NCBI RefSeq assembly: GCF_013409345.1
Contig: NZ_JACCBB010000001.1
Span: 1,302,001-1,366,000, forward strand
DNA length: 64,000 bases
Direction: 5' to 3'
Source of the DNA: Kineococcus aurantiacus
Lineage (GTDB): Bacteria > Actinomycetota > Actinomycetes > Actinomycetales > Kineococcaceae
In this document: piece by piece, positions 34,673 to 43,756 of the stretch
Position numbering within the stretch: position 1 is the first letter of the stretch
Layout of the letters: each line of letters starts with the position of its first letter
Program-made: the position numbers and the translations under genes
The notes under the pieces: model-generated
What the model was told of the DNA's origin: nothing
Seen by the model: only the letters and a program-made list of their open reading frames with translations
Database searches by the model: none

Positions 34673-35292
34673 GCGCGGTCCCACTGGTTCCGCAGCGCCC
34701 GGGCCGCGCGTCGCGGGTCGTCGGCCGCGCAGATCTCCGACACGACGCAGAACCCGGTGATCCCGGTGCCGCGCAGGGGGTCGAGGTTGTCGGGGTGGAT
34801 GCCGCCGATCGCCACGCAGGGCACGGGCGAGGCGGCCACGACGGCCCGCACGCCCTCGGCGCCGAGCGCGGCGGCGGCGTCGGGTTTCGTCGCGGTGTCG
34901 CGCACGGGGCCCACCCCGAGGTAGTCCACCACCGCGGGGTCCACCCGCTGCGCCTGCTCGACGGTGGAGACCGACAGCCCGACGAGCAGGCCCGGGGCGA
35001 TGCGGCGGACCTGCTCGGCCGGCAGGTCCGACTGGCCCAGGTGGACCCCGTCGGCGCCCGCGACGAGCGCCACGTCGACGGCGTCGTTGACGAAGAGGGG
35101 CACCCCGGTGCCGGCCAGGACGTCGCGCACGGCGACGACGAGGGCGAGGCGGTCGCGGTCAGGGCCGTGCTTGGCCCGCACCTGCACGGCGTCGACGCCG
35201 CCGGCGACGGCGGCCCGCACGACTTCGGCGACCCCGCGGTCGCCGCACAGGGCGGTGTCGGTCACCAGGTACAGGCTGGGGGTGAAGCTCAC
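34669..35292 (-). CDS. thiE: Thiamine-phosphate synthase ThiE
   Basis: The 207-residue TIM-barrel enzyme joins HMP-PP and THZ-P to thiamine phosphate. Landmarks are [78 protein letters not shown] and [11 protein letters not shown]. The usual QxRxK element reads QVRAKH. GTG 35292 overlaps the thiM stop (GTGA) and it overlaps thiD the same way, so the four thi genes form one tightly coupled operon behind a TPP riboswitch. Confidence 0.94.
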   Translation of the reverse strand: MSFTPSLYLVTDTALCGDRGVAEVVRAAVAGGVDAVQVRAKHGPDRDRLALVVAVRDVLAGTGVPLFVNDAVDVALVAGADGVHLGQSDLPAEQVRRIAPGLLVGLSVSTVEQAQRVDPAVVDYLGVGPVRDTATKPDAAAALGAEGVRAVVAASPVPCVAIGGIHPDNLDPLRGTGITGFCVVSEICAADDPRRAARALRNQWDRA

Positions 35293-36092
35293 GCGAGCCG
35301 TCCCGCGGCCGCGCCCAGCGCCCCGGCGTCGACGGCGTCGAGCTCGTCGAGCCAGGCGGTGGCGAAGGACCCCGGCCCCGCGGCGCGCTCGGCGGCGCGC
35401 TCGGCGGCGACCGCGACGTGCAGGTGGGCCGCGACGGCCGCCACCAGCGGGTCGGGTTCGACCCCGGCGTAGGCGGCGACGAGCGCCCCCAGGGAGCAGC
35501 CCGCGCCGGTCGTGCGGGTCAGCAGCTCGTGACCGCCGGGGACGCGGACGGTGCGCCCGGCGTGCACGACGACGTCGACGGTCCCGGAGACGGCCACGGC
35601 GCCGCCGGTGCGCGACGACAGCGCCCGCGCGGCCTCGACGGCGTCCTCGACCCCGTCGGTGGCGTCGACCCCGCGCCCCCCGGCTCCGGCGCCGGCCAGC
35701 CCCAGGACCTCGGAGGCGTTGGCGCGCACCACGGTCGGGGCGTGCTCGAGCAGGTCGCGGGCCACCCGGGTGCGGAACTCCAGGCCGCCGACGGCGACGG
35801 GGTCCAGGACCCAGGGGGTGCCGTGGGCGCGGGCCGCTCCGGCCGCCAGCGCCATGGCCGTCGCCTTGACGTCGTCGAGGGTGCCCACGTTGACCAGCAC
35901 GGCCGAGGCGACGGCCGCGAACGGGGCGGCCTCGTGGACGTTGTCGACCATCGCCGGGGCGGCCCCGGCGGCCAGCAGGGCGTTGGCGGTGATGGTCTGC
36001 ACGACCGAGTTGGTGAGGCACTGCACCAGCGGTGCGCGCTGCGCCACCGCGGCCCGTGCCCGCGCGACGTCTTCCCCCGTGACGGCAGCCAT
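35289..36092 (-). CDS. thiM: Hydroxyethylthiazole kinase ThiM
   Basis: The 267-residue salvage kinase phosphorylates the thiazole alcohol. Family motifs include [62 protein letters not shown] and [17 protein letters not shown] with the catalytic Cys. ATG 36092 lies after AAGGGA, the 3' end of the TPP riboswitch, which is likely to hide the ribosome site when thiamine pyrophosphate is bound. It is the first gene of the operon. The presence of ThiM, ThiD and TenA marks this as a salvage-oriented locus; thiC and thiG are not in the window. Confidence 0.94.
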   Translation of the reverse strand: MAAVTGEDVARARAAVAQRAPLVQCLTNSVVQTITANALLAAGAAPAMVDNVHEAAPFAAVASAVLVNVGTLDDVKATAMALAAGAARAHGTPWVLDPVAVGGLEFRTRVARDLLEHAPTVVRANASEVLGLAGAGAGGRGVDATDGVEDAVEAARALSSRTGGAVAVSGTVDVVVHAGRTVRVPGGHELLTRTTGAGCSLGALVAAYAGVEPDPLVAAVAAHLHVAVAAERAAERAAGPGSFATAWLDELDAVDAGALGAAAGRLA

Positions 36093-36102
36093 GCCGCGAC
36101 AT

Positions 36103-36182
36103 CCCTTCGTCAGCATTACCTGAATCAGGTTCTCCGGGTGTGATCTCAGCTGCGCGATCCGCGCGCAGCACCCCGTGTCGCG
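36103..36182 (-). ncRNA. TPP riboswitch (THI element)
   Basis: Read on the minus strand the region contains ACACGGGGTGC, then a variable stem (GCGCGC...GCGC), CTGAGATCACACCC, GAACCTGATTCAGGTAATGC and ACGAAGGGA, which are the conserved core segments of the thiamine pyrophosphate aptamer in order. It ends about 10 bases before the thiM ATG, so it probably controls translation initiation. Confidence 0.96.
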
Positions 36183-36186
36183 GCCG

Positions 36187-36192
36187 ACAGTA
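36187..36192 (-). promoter_or_regulatory. -10 box of the thi operon
   Basis: TACTGT on the minus strand (TANNNT) sits about 7 bases upstream of the riboswitch 5' end, the expected distance for the transcription start. Confidence 0.55.
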
Positions 36193-36247
36193 GCACCGCG
36201 GGGGGCCGGGCCCGTTTGCGCCGGGGACCACCGGGTAGCGGCTGCTC

Positions 36248-36703
36248 ATGAGCCAGAACTTCGCGGGGTCGGTGGAGCCGGTGCACCCGCGCACCACCGC
36301 CGGGCAGCACCTGTCGCTGGTCGTGGGGGTCCTGCTCCTGCTGCTGGGCGTGGCGGGTTTCGCGGTGTCCGGCGTCGGGGACTGGACCGGCGGGACCCAG
36401 GAGCAGCAGGTGGTCGGTTTCTCGGTCAACCCGCTCTCCAGCGCCGTGCACGTGGTGCTGGGGCTGCTGGGGCTGCTGGGCCGCACCGGCGCCCGCCGGG
36501 GGCGGTGGTTCGGGATCGTGCTGTTCGCCGCCTGCGCCGCGCTGTTCGCGTGGGGCCTGTCCAGCGAGGGGTCCGGCGACACCCCGCTGAACCTGGCGTG
36601 GCCGGTCACCACGCTGCACGGGGTCCTGGCCGCGGCGGGTCTGCTCATCGCGCTCGTGCCCGTGCGCGCGGGCCGCAGGCCCTCGACGGCCGAACTGGGC
36701 TGA
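36248..36703 (+). CDS. DUF4383 domain-containing membrane protein
   Basis: A 151-residue protein with four predicted helices: residues 22-42, 64-80, 87-105 and 120-140. It has the DUF4383 feature of an N-P-L-x(2-4)-H segment before the second helix ([19 protein letters not shown]) and a third helix followed by a short outer loop. These small actinobacterial membrane proteins have no established role. ATG 36248 starts shortly after TAGCGG, and no clear Shine-Dalgarno sequence is seen. Confidence 0.8.
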   Translation: MSQNFAGSVEPVHPRTTAGQHLSLVVGVLLLLLGVAGFAVSGVGDWTGGTQEQQVVGFSVNPLSSAVHVVLGLLGLLGRTGARRGRWFGIVLFAACAALFAWGLSSEGSGDTPLNLAWPVTTLHGVLAAAGLLIALVPVRAGRRPSTAELG

Positions 36704-36725
36704 CCCCCCGCGGGGGGGCCAGCCC
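36697..36725. terminator. Convergent terminator hairpin
   Basis: GGGCTG pairs with CAGCCC outside CCCCCC pairing with GGGGGG, covering the DUF4383 stop and ending just before the convergent aldo/keto reductase stop. Confidence 0.7.
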
Positions 36726-36730
36726 ACGGG

Positions 36731-37765
<1,035 letters not shown>

Positions 37766-37836
37766 AGCGCGATCCTGTCACGCGGGCCGGGCCGCACGGC
37801 CGCGGCGGGGCCGGGGCCCCGGGTGGGCGGGGCGGC

Positions 37837-38559
37837 TCAGGGGACGTCGACGGGGCCCGGCGCGAGCGCGCCCTCCACGGCGAGGCCGGTGTCGGTGACG
37901 CGCAGACCGCTCAGCCGCACCTGCGCCGGCACCCCCTCCAGCGGGACGGACAGGTCATCGACCCCGGCCAGCTCCAGCAGCCGCCGCGCCCGGCTCAGCG
38001 GCACCGTCGCCCCGGCCAGCTGCGCGCTGACCGGTTCGAGGCGGACGGCCGCGCCGTCCAGGACGGGCCGGGCGGTCACGGCCAGCTCGAGCCCGGCCGT
38101 GAGGACCCGCACGGTCGTCGCGGCGCGCACCGCGTCCCCGTCCCGGGCCAGCCGCACGTCCAGGCCCGCGACGGACACCTGCCGCGCCAGGTCCGCGAAC
38201 GGCACCTGCGCCCGCAGCGTCCCGCCGGCGAGGTCCACCGTGCCTGCGCGCCCCAGGAGCACCGTGGGCGGGACGTCCACCTCCGGCACGCGCACCCGCA
38301 CGTCGTGCAGCGCGAGGGAGCCGGCCGGCAGCTGCCCGACGGTGACGGTGACGTCCTCGAAGCGCCCCCGCGCGACCTGCCACAGGAACGACCCGCCCGC
38401 GACGGTGACCCGCGGGTCCTGCGGCAGGTCGTAGCGGGTGCGCAGCTCGGTCGCGACGCGGGCGGTCGCCCAGGCGCGCGCGCCGAGGTCGGCCGCGACG
38501 GCGATCACCGCGAGCGCCGCGAGGGTCACCAGCAGCCGGAGCAGGCGCGATCGGGGCAC
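37837..38559 (-). CDS. LmeA-like DUF2993 phospholipid-binding envelope protein
   Basis: A 240-residue protein with an N-terminal hydrophobic anchor (LLVTLAALAVIAVAADLGAR) and then the DUF2993 beta-rich domain: YDLPQDPRVTVAGGSFLWQ, LALHDVRVRVPEVDVP and LELAGVDDLSVPLEGVP. Mycobacterial LmeA binds phospholipids in the periplasm and influences lipomannan elongation. GTG 38559 places the anchor about 5 residues in; in-frame starts further upstream would overlap the divergent thioredoxin promoter. The protein probably stays on the outer face of the membrane. Confidence 0.8.
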   Translation of the reverse strand: MPRSRLLRLLVTLAALAVIAVAADLGARAWATARVATELRTRYDLPQDPRVTVAGGSFLWQVARGRFEDVTVTVGQLPAGSLALHDVRVRVPEVDVPPTVLLGRAGTVDLAGGTLRAQVPFADLARQVSVAGLDVRLARDGDAVRAATTVRVLTAGLELAVTARPVLDGAAVRLEPVSAQLAGATVPLSRARRLLELAGVDDLSVPLEGVPAQVRLSGLRVTDTGLAVEGALAPGPVDVP

Positions 38560-38609
38560 CTGCGCGACGGTACGGGAAGGTCTGGGGACCCACCGTGGTT
38601 GGCAAGGGC

Positions 38610-39047
38610 ATGAGCACTCAGGCACTGACCCTGGAGACGCACGACGAGACCGTGAAGGACGGCATCGTCCTCATCGACTTCTGGGCCGACTGGTGCGGTC
38701 CGTGCAAGCAGTTCGCACCCGTGTTCGAGCAGGCCTCCACCCAGCACGAGGACATCACCTTCACCAAGGTGGACACCGAGGACCAGCAGGTGCTGGCCGC
38801 GCGCTACGGCATCACGTCGATCCCGACGCTGGTGGCCTACCGCGACGGCATCCCGGTCTTCGGCCAGCCCGGCGCCCTGCCCGGCCCGGCGCTGGAGCAG
38901 CTCATCGAGCAGGTCCGCGCCCTGGACATGGACCAGGTGAAGGAGCAGTACGCGCAGGCGCTCGCGGCCGAACAGGCCAAGCAGCAGGCCCAGCAGCAGC
39001 CGGCGCGCGAGGGCGTGCGGGCGGGCACCGACCCGGCCGCCTTCTGA
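38610..39047 (+). CDS. trxA: Thioredoxin with charged C-terminal extension
   Basis: The 145-residue protein has a complete thioredoxin fold with the WCGPC active site (DFWADWCGPCKQFAPVFEQA) and the cis-Pro loop (ITSIPTLVAYRDG). About 40 residues beyond the fold form a Gln/Ala/Glu-rich helix (EQYAQALAAEQAKQQAQQQP), typical of a common actinobacterial thioredoxin subgroup. ATG 38610 gives the usual family start MSTQALTL; GTG 38595, with GGGGA 6 bases upstream, has the better ribosome site and is an alternative. It is divergent from the LmeA-like gene and followed by a strong terminator. Confidence 0.9.
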   Translation: MSTQALTLETHDETVKDGIVLIDFWADWCGPCKQFAPVFEQASTQHEDITFTKVDTEDQQVLAARYGITSIPTLVAYRDGIPVFGQPGALPGPALEQLIEQVRALDMDQVKEQYAQALAAEQAKQQAQQQPAREGVRAGTDPAAF

Positions 39048-39065
39048 CCCGTCCCCGGTCCCCGT

Positions 39066-39100
39066 GCGGGAGCCCCGTCCGTCCCGGGCGGGGCTCCCGC
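39066..39100 (+). terminator. Terminator after thioredoxin
   Basis: GCGGGAGCCCCG pairs perfectly with CGGGGCTCCCGC around an 11-base loop that can pair further; a short GTTT follows. Confidence 0.8.
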
Positions 39101-39192
39101 GCGTTTGAGGCAGACACGGCCCCGCCGGAGTGATTCGATGGGGCCGCGAGCCGACGGGAGCGGTCGGGGACGACCAGGGGGGACGGGACAGG

Positions 39193-41352
39193 GTGACCAC
39201 CGCACCGGTCGACATGGGGGCCGTGTTCCGGGCCCTGCCGACGGCGTACACGGTGCTGAGCCCGGACTTCACCGTCGTCGACGTGAACGCCGAGTTCCTC
39301 CGCCTCACCGGCCGCGAGCGGCACGAGGTGCTGGGCCGCGACGGCTTCGAGGTCTACCCGACGTCCCCGGAGACGCTGGTCGACGGCGGGAACCCGCTGC
39401 GCGCGCTGTTCACCCGCGTCCTGGCCTCGGGGCGGGCGGAGTCGGTGCCGCTGCTGCGCTACGACGTCGCGCCGACCCTGGCGGGGTCGCCCGCGGAGCG
39501 GTGGTGGTCGCTGGCCTGCTCGCCGCTGCTGGACGACGCGGGCCGCGTCGAGCTGCTGCTGTTCCACGTCGAGGACGTCAGCCGGTACGTGCTGGACCAC
39601 CAGCGGGGGGTCCCGCACGAGGTCGAGCCGGCGCTCGGCTCCCGGCTCGTCGCCCGCCTGGAGGCCGGGCGGGTGGCGCAGGCCGCTCAGGCCCAGGCGG
39701 CGCGGCGGGTCTCGGCGCTGGCCGAGACGGCGCTGCAGCTGGCCTCGGCCCGGTCGCTGACCGACGTCGTCCACGCCCTGGCCGGCCACGGCCTGGCCGC
39801 GATCGACGCCGACGCGGCGGGCATCGCGGTGCGGGGCGAGGGCGGCTGGCAGCTGGTGGGCGTCGGTGGTCTCCACGACGAGCTGGACGAGCAGTGGGAC
39901 CGCCTGCCGTTCGACTCCCCGCTGCCGATCTGCGTGAGCGCGCGCACGGGCCAGCGCGTCCTGCTGCCCGACGCCGCGGCGGTCGACGCCTACCACCCGC
40001 TGACGGCCTCGCTGCGCAACGGCAACGGCCGGCGGGCCTGGGCCTCGCTGCCGCTGCTGGTGGGCGGGCAGGTGATCGGGGGGCTGGCGGCCGGGTGGGG
40101 CCGGGACCACCCGTTCACGGACGAGGAGCTGGAGCTGCTCGACGGCTGCGCGGCGCAGTGCGCGCAGGCGCTGGAGCGCATCACCGGGGAGCGGTCCGCG
40201 GCCGAGGAGGTGCGCGCCGTGCGCCGCATGTCCGAGACGCTGCAGCGCAGCCTGCTGACGCAGCCGCCGGTCCGGGAGGGCCTGCAGCTGGCGATGCGCT
40301 ACCAGCCCGCAGCCCGAGGCGCGGAGGTCGGCGGCGACTGGTTCGACGCGTTCGCGACCCGCTCGGGCGGCACCGTCCTCGTCGTCGGGGACGTCGTGGG
40401 GCACGACCAGGTCGCCGCGGCGGCCATGGGCCAGGTGCGGAACATGGTGCGGGGCATCGCCTTCGACGGTGACGACCGCCCGGCGACGCTGCTGGCCCGG
40501 CTGGACCAGGCGATGGCGGGCCTGGAGCTGGGGGCGCTGGCCACGGCGGTCCTGGCGGTCGTGGACCCGCCGCTGCCGGGGATCGGGTCGCGGCGGTTGC
40601 GGTGGGCCAACGCCGGTCACCTGCCGCCGCTGCTGCGCCGCGCGCGCGGCGGGGTGGACGTCCTGGACACCTGCGACGACCTCATGCTGGGGGTGGAGCC
40701 GACGTCGCTGCGGCACGAGCACGTCGTGGACCTCGACCCCGGCGACCTGCTGGTGCTCTACACCGACGGGCTCGTGGAGCGCCGCGGCCTGGACCTCGAC
40801 GAGGGCGTCGCCGCGGTCCGCGCGGCCCTGCAGGCCCGCGACGTCCTGAACGCCGGGGGGTGGGCGGACTCGCTGCTGGCCGGCACGCGCGCGAGCGGCG
40901 CCGAGGACGACACGGCCCTGCTCGTCCTGCACGTGGACGCGGTGTCGGCGGCGCGGGCGGTGCAGGCCGGGGACGGGGTGGCCGAGACGGTGCTGCCGGC
41001 CGACCCGCGCTCGGTGCGCGACGCCCGCCGGGTGGTGCAGCGCTGCTGCGGCCACCAGGGGGTCGACGACGACACGACGGAGACCGCGGTGCTGCTGGCG
41101 AGCGAGCTGGTGACGAACGCCGTCGTCCACGGCCGCAGCGACGCCCGGTTGCGGGTCGTCGCGAGCCCGCGCTCGGTGCACGTCGAGGTCGGGGACGACA
41201 ACGACCGGGTCCCGGTGCTGCAGACCCACGACGACGACGCCCTGTCGGGCCGCGGGATCTGGCTGCTGGAGACGGCCGCGACCCGCTGGGGCGTGCGGGA
41301 GGAGCCCATCGGCAAGGTCGTGTGGTTCACCCTCGAGGTGCCCGGCGCGTGA
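39193..41352 (+). CDS. PAS-GAF-SpoIIE phosphatase-HATPase multidomain regulator
   Basis: The 719-residue protein has four parts in order. A PAS domain (about 10-130) carries YTVLSPDFTVVDVNAEFLRL. A GAF domain (about 180-330) carries DADAAGIAVRGEGGW and RAWASLPLLVGGQVIGGL. A PP2C-type SpoIIE phosphatase domain (about 355-575) carries the metal-binding GAEVGGDWFDAF, VVGDVVGHD and EDDTALLVL. A C-terminal GHKL ATPase domain of the RsbW type (about 590-719) has the N-box LASELVTNAVVHG and a G-box SGRGIWLLE. Phosphatase and anti-sigma-kinase modules in one chain imply that it sets the phosphorylation of an anti-sigma-antagonist in response to PAS/GAF signals. No partner gene is adjacent. GTG 39193 follows a purine-rich GGACGGGACAGG. 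Confidence 0.9.
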   Translation: MTTAPVDMGAVFRALPTAYTVLSPDFTVVDVNAEFLRLTGRERHEVLGRDGFEVYPTSPETLVDGGNPLRALFTRVLASGRAESVPLLRYDVAPTLAGSPAERWWSLACSPLLDDAGRVELLLFHVEDVSRYVLDHQRGVPHEVEPALGSRLVARLEAGRVAQAAQAQAARRVSALAETALQLASARSLTDVVHALAGHGLAAIDADAAGIAVRGEGGWQLVGVGGLHDELDEQWDRLPFDSPLPICVSARTGQRVLLPDAAAVDAYHPLTASLRNGNGRRAWASLPLLVGGQVIGGLAAGWGRDHPFTDEELELLDGCAAQCAQALERITGERSAAEEVRAVRRMSETLQRSLLTQPPVREGLQLAMRYQPAARGAEVGGDWFDAFATRSGGTVLVVGDVVGHDQVAAAAMGQVRNMVRGIAFDGDDRPATLLARLDQAMAGLELGALATAVLAVVDPPLPGIGSRRLRWANAGHLPPLLRRARGGVDVLDTCDDLMLGVEPTSLRHEHVVDLDPGDLLVLYTDGLVERRGLDLDEGVAAVRAALQARDVLNAGGWADSLLAGTRASGAEDDTALLVLHVDAVSAARAVQAGDGVAETVLPADPRSVRDARRVVQRCCGHQGVDDDTTETAVLLASELVTNAVVHGRSDARLRVVASPRSVHVEVGDDNDRVPVLQTHDDDALSGRGIWLLETAATRWGVREEPIGKVVWFTLEVPGA

Positions 41353-41368
41353 GCGGCCGGTGAGCGGC

Positions 41369-41393
41369 GGGGTCCGGGCGCGGCCCGGACCCC
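41369..41393. terminator. Convergent terminator hairpin
   Basis: GGGGTCCGGGC pairs perfectly with GCCCGGACCCC over a 3-base loop, between the SpoIIE-type gene and the convergent APC permease. Confidence 0.8.
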
Positions 41394-41399
41394 ACCGCC

Positions 41400-42914
41400 T
41401 CACGCGTCGGTGGTGCTGCGCCCGACGGGGATGGTCCGGCCGCGGAAGAACCCGGGCCGGCGTGCGCGCTGCACGAGCATGACGACGACGCCGAGGGCGA
41501 GGACGCCGATGCCGAGCACGAACACCAGGCCGACCCCGCCGACCTGCGAGCCCGACCCGTAGGAGGGGTCCGTGGAGTCGACCGCGGTCTGGACGAAGAA
41601 CACCAGCAGCAGCACCCCGCCCACGAGGGGGGCCAGGCAGGTCGACAGGAACGCCTTGACGTCCCCGCGCCAGCTGCCGCGGAAGTACCAGACGCACGCG
41701 AGCGCGGTGACGCCGTAGTAGAAGCAGACCATCATCCCCAGCGCGGAGATGGTGTCCCACAGCACGTCCTCGGACAGCACCCGCATCACGGCGTAGAACA
41801 CCGACGCCACGACGGCCGAGACGACGGTGGCGTACCCCGGGGACTGGAACCGGCGGCTGACGTGGGCGTACCTCGGCGGCAGCGCCCCGTAGTGGCCCAT
41901 GGCCAGCAGGGTGCGGGCCGGGGAGATGAACGTCGACTGCAGCGAGGCCGCCGAGGACGCCAGGACCGACAGCGACATGAGGATCGCGACCGGTCCCATG
42001 ACGGGGCTGGCGAGGGCGGCGAAGAGGTTCTCCTGGATGTCCTCGTTGCCCAGGCCCAGCCCGTCGGTGCCGGTGCCGGAGAAGGACAGGACGGCCAGCG
42101 CCATCGTCAGGTAGAGGACGACGATGACGGCGATCGTGGACAGCGCGGCCCGGCCGGGGGTGGTGCGGGCGCCCTGGGTCTCCTCGTTCATCGTCAGGAC
42201 GACGTCCCAGCCCCAGTAGATGAACACCGACAGGGAGATCCCGGCGGCGAAGGAGGAGAAGGAGTCGACGCCGAGGGGGTTGAACCAGCCCGGGTCGAGG
42301 GTCAGCCCGGCCGGGGCGGTGCCGCGCGCGACGTGCACGAACGCGGCGACGGCGAACCAGACGAGCACGACCAGCTGGAACGCGACGAGGACGTACTGGA
42401 CGACCTTGGTCGCCTCCAGCCCGCGGTAGGAGACCCAGCAGGCCAGCGCCATGAACACCAGGCAGGTCGCCACGTTCACCGGCACGTTCGCGGCGAGGTC
42501 GGCGATCGACTCGTCCCCGGTGAGCTGGGACAGCATGAGGTAGAAGAAATCGACGGCGATGCCGGCGAGGTTGGACAGGACCAGGACGGTCGCGGCGAGC
42601 AGGCCCCAGCCGCCCATCCAGCCGATCCACGGGCCGAACGCGCGCGAGCTCCACGTGAACGTGGTGCCCGCGTCGGGCATGGCCGAGTTCAGCGCCCGGT
42701 ACCCCAGCGCGACGAGCAGCATGGGGACGAAACCCACGAGGAAGATCGCCGGGAGGTGGTCCCCGACGGCCGACGCCGTGGGCCCCAGGGCCCCGGTGAG
42801 GGTGTAGGCGGGGGCGATCGTGGAGACGCCGATGACGACGGCCCCCAGCAGCCCGACGCGGCCGTCGCCCAGGCCCTTGGCCTCGCGGGCGGTCCGCTCG
42901 GGCGCGGCGGTCAC
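41400..42914 (-). CDS. APC family permease, probable putrescine/amine importer
   Basis: This 504-residue transporter has about 12 helices and APC-fold landmarks: VGLLGAVVIGVSTIAPAYTL, ALNSAMPDAGTTFTWSSRAF, IYWGWDVVLTMNEETQ and SSAASLQSTFISPARTLLAM. The GTG start overlaps the stop of the universal stress gene (GTGA), which itself overlaps the putrescine oxidase gene in the same way. Tight coupling to an amine oxidase points to import of putrescine or a related polyamine, but the substrate is inferred only from context. Confidence 0.85.
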   Translation of the reverse strand: MTAAPERTAREAKGLGDGRVGLLGAVVIGVSTIAPAYTLTGALGPTASAVGDHLPAIFLVGFVPMLLVALGYRALNSAMPDAGTTFTWSSRAFGPWIGWMGGWGLLAATVLVLSNLAGIAVDFFYLMLSQLTGDESIADLAANVPVNVATCLVFMALACWVSYRGLEATKVVQYVLVAFQLVVLVWFAVAAFVHVARGTAPAGLTLDPGWFNPLGVDSFSSFAAGISLSVFIYWGWDVVLTMNEETQGARTTPGRAALSTIAVIVVLYLTMALAVLSFSGTGTDGLGLGNEDIQENLFAALASPVMGPVAILMSLSVLASSAASLQSTFISPARTLLAMGHYGALPPRYAHVSRRFQSPGYATVVSAVVASVFYAVMRVLSEDVLWDTISALGMMVCFYYGVTALACVWYFRGSWRGDVKAFLSTCLAPLVGGVLLLVFFVQTAVDSTDPSYGSGSQVGGVGLVFVLGIGVLALGVVVMLVQRARRPGFFRGRTIPVGRSTTDA

Positions 42915-43756
42915 TGCTCGCCCCGGGGGACGACGACGACCGGGACGGGCACGTGCCGCAGGATCCGCGCGGCGGTCGGCCCGAGGAACGTCTGGCGCCC
43001 CTGGGCCAGCCGGGAGGACCCGACGACCAGCAGACCGCCCGCCGCCCAGTCGATGGAACCCACTGCTTCGGCCATGGTGCGTCCTCGCCCCACTTCCACG
43101 CTCACCTGCGCCGGCGCGGCGCTGGTCCGGATGTCGTCCACCAGGGCCTGCACCCCGGCCACCGCCCCGGGGTCGGCCCCGGACTCCTCGTCCTGCTCGA
43201 CGAGGCTCACGACGTGCAGCGGCAGACCGGTCCGCACGGCGGCCTCCCACGCCTCGCGCAGGACGGCCGAGGCTCCCGCCCGGGTGCCGACGGCGACGTA
43301 GAGGTGGTCGACGCGCGGCGGCGGGGCGTGCCGCGGCAGCAGCAGGACCGGCACCGGGGAGACGTGCAGGAGGGTCCGCGCGACGGTGCCGACGCCGAAG
43401 GGGAGGATCCCTCCCCCGGCGCCCACGACGACGGCGGAGGCCCCGCCGGTGGCGGCGGCCTCCAGCAGCCCCTCGGGCACCGAGCCGGCGGTGCGGACGT
43501 CGGTCCGCACGTCGACGTCGGGCCCGAACGCGGTGAGCGCCTCGGCGGCCCAGCCGCGGGCCTGCTCGGTGATGACGCCGGTGACGTCACCGACGGGCGG
43601 GTAGACCCCGCCGAACGGGTCGTCGCTGCGGACGACGACCACGACGTCGACGCCGACGTCCAGGGACCGCGCGAGCACGTCGGCCCACTGCAGCGTCCCG
43701 GGGCCGCCGTCGTAGGCGACGACGTAGCGGCGTCCGCTCGTCCCCGGGGCGTTCAC
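42911..43756 (-). CDS. Tandem universal stress protein
   Basis: A 281-residue protein with two Usp domains. The first, about residues 8-140, holds the ATP-binding-type loop VVVGAGGGILPFGVGTVART. The second, about 148-281, ends with LLVVGSSRLAQGRQTFLGPT, again the G-x2-G-x9-G-S/T-type motif. It is sandwiched between the putrescine oxidase and permease genes with four-base overlaps on both sides, an unusual position for a Usp and a sign that it serves this pathway. GTG 43756 overlaps the oxidase stop. Confidence 0.88.
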   Translation of the reverse strand: MNAPGTSGRRYVVAYDGGPGTLQWADVLARSLDVGVDVVVVVRSDDPFGGVYPPVGDVTGVITEQARGWAAEALTAFGPDVDVRTDVRTAGSVPEGLLEAAATGGASAVVVGAGGGILPFGVGTVARTLLHVSPVPVLLLPRHAPPPRVDHLYVAVGTRAGASAVLREAWEAAVRTGLPLHVVSLVEQDEESGADPGAVAGVQALVDDIRTSAAPAQVSVEVGRGRTMAEAVGSIDWAAGGLLVVGSSRLAQGRQTFLGPTAARILRHVPVPVVVVPRGEQ

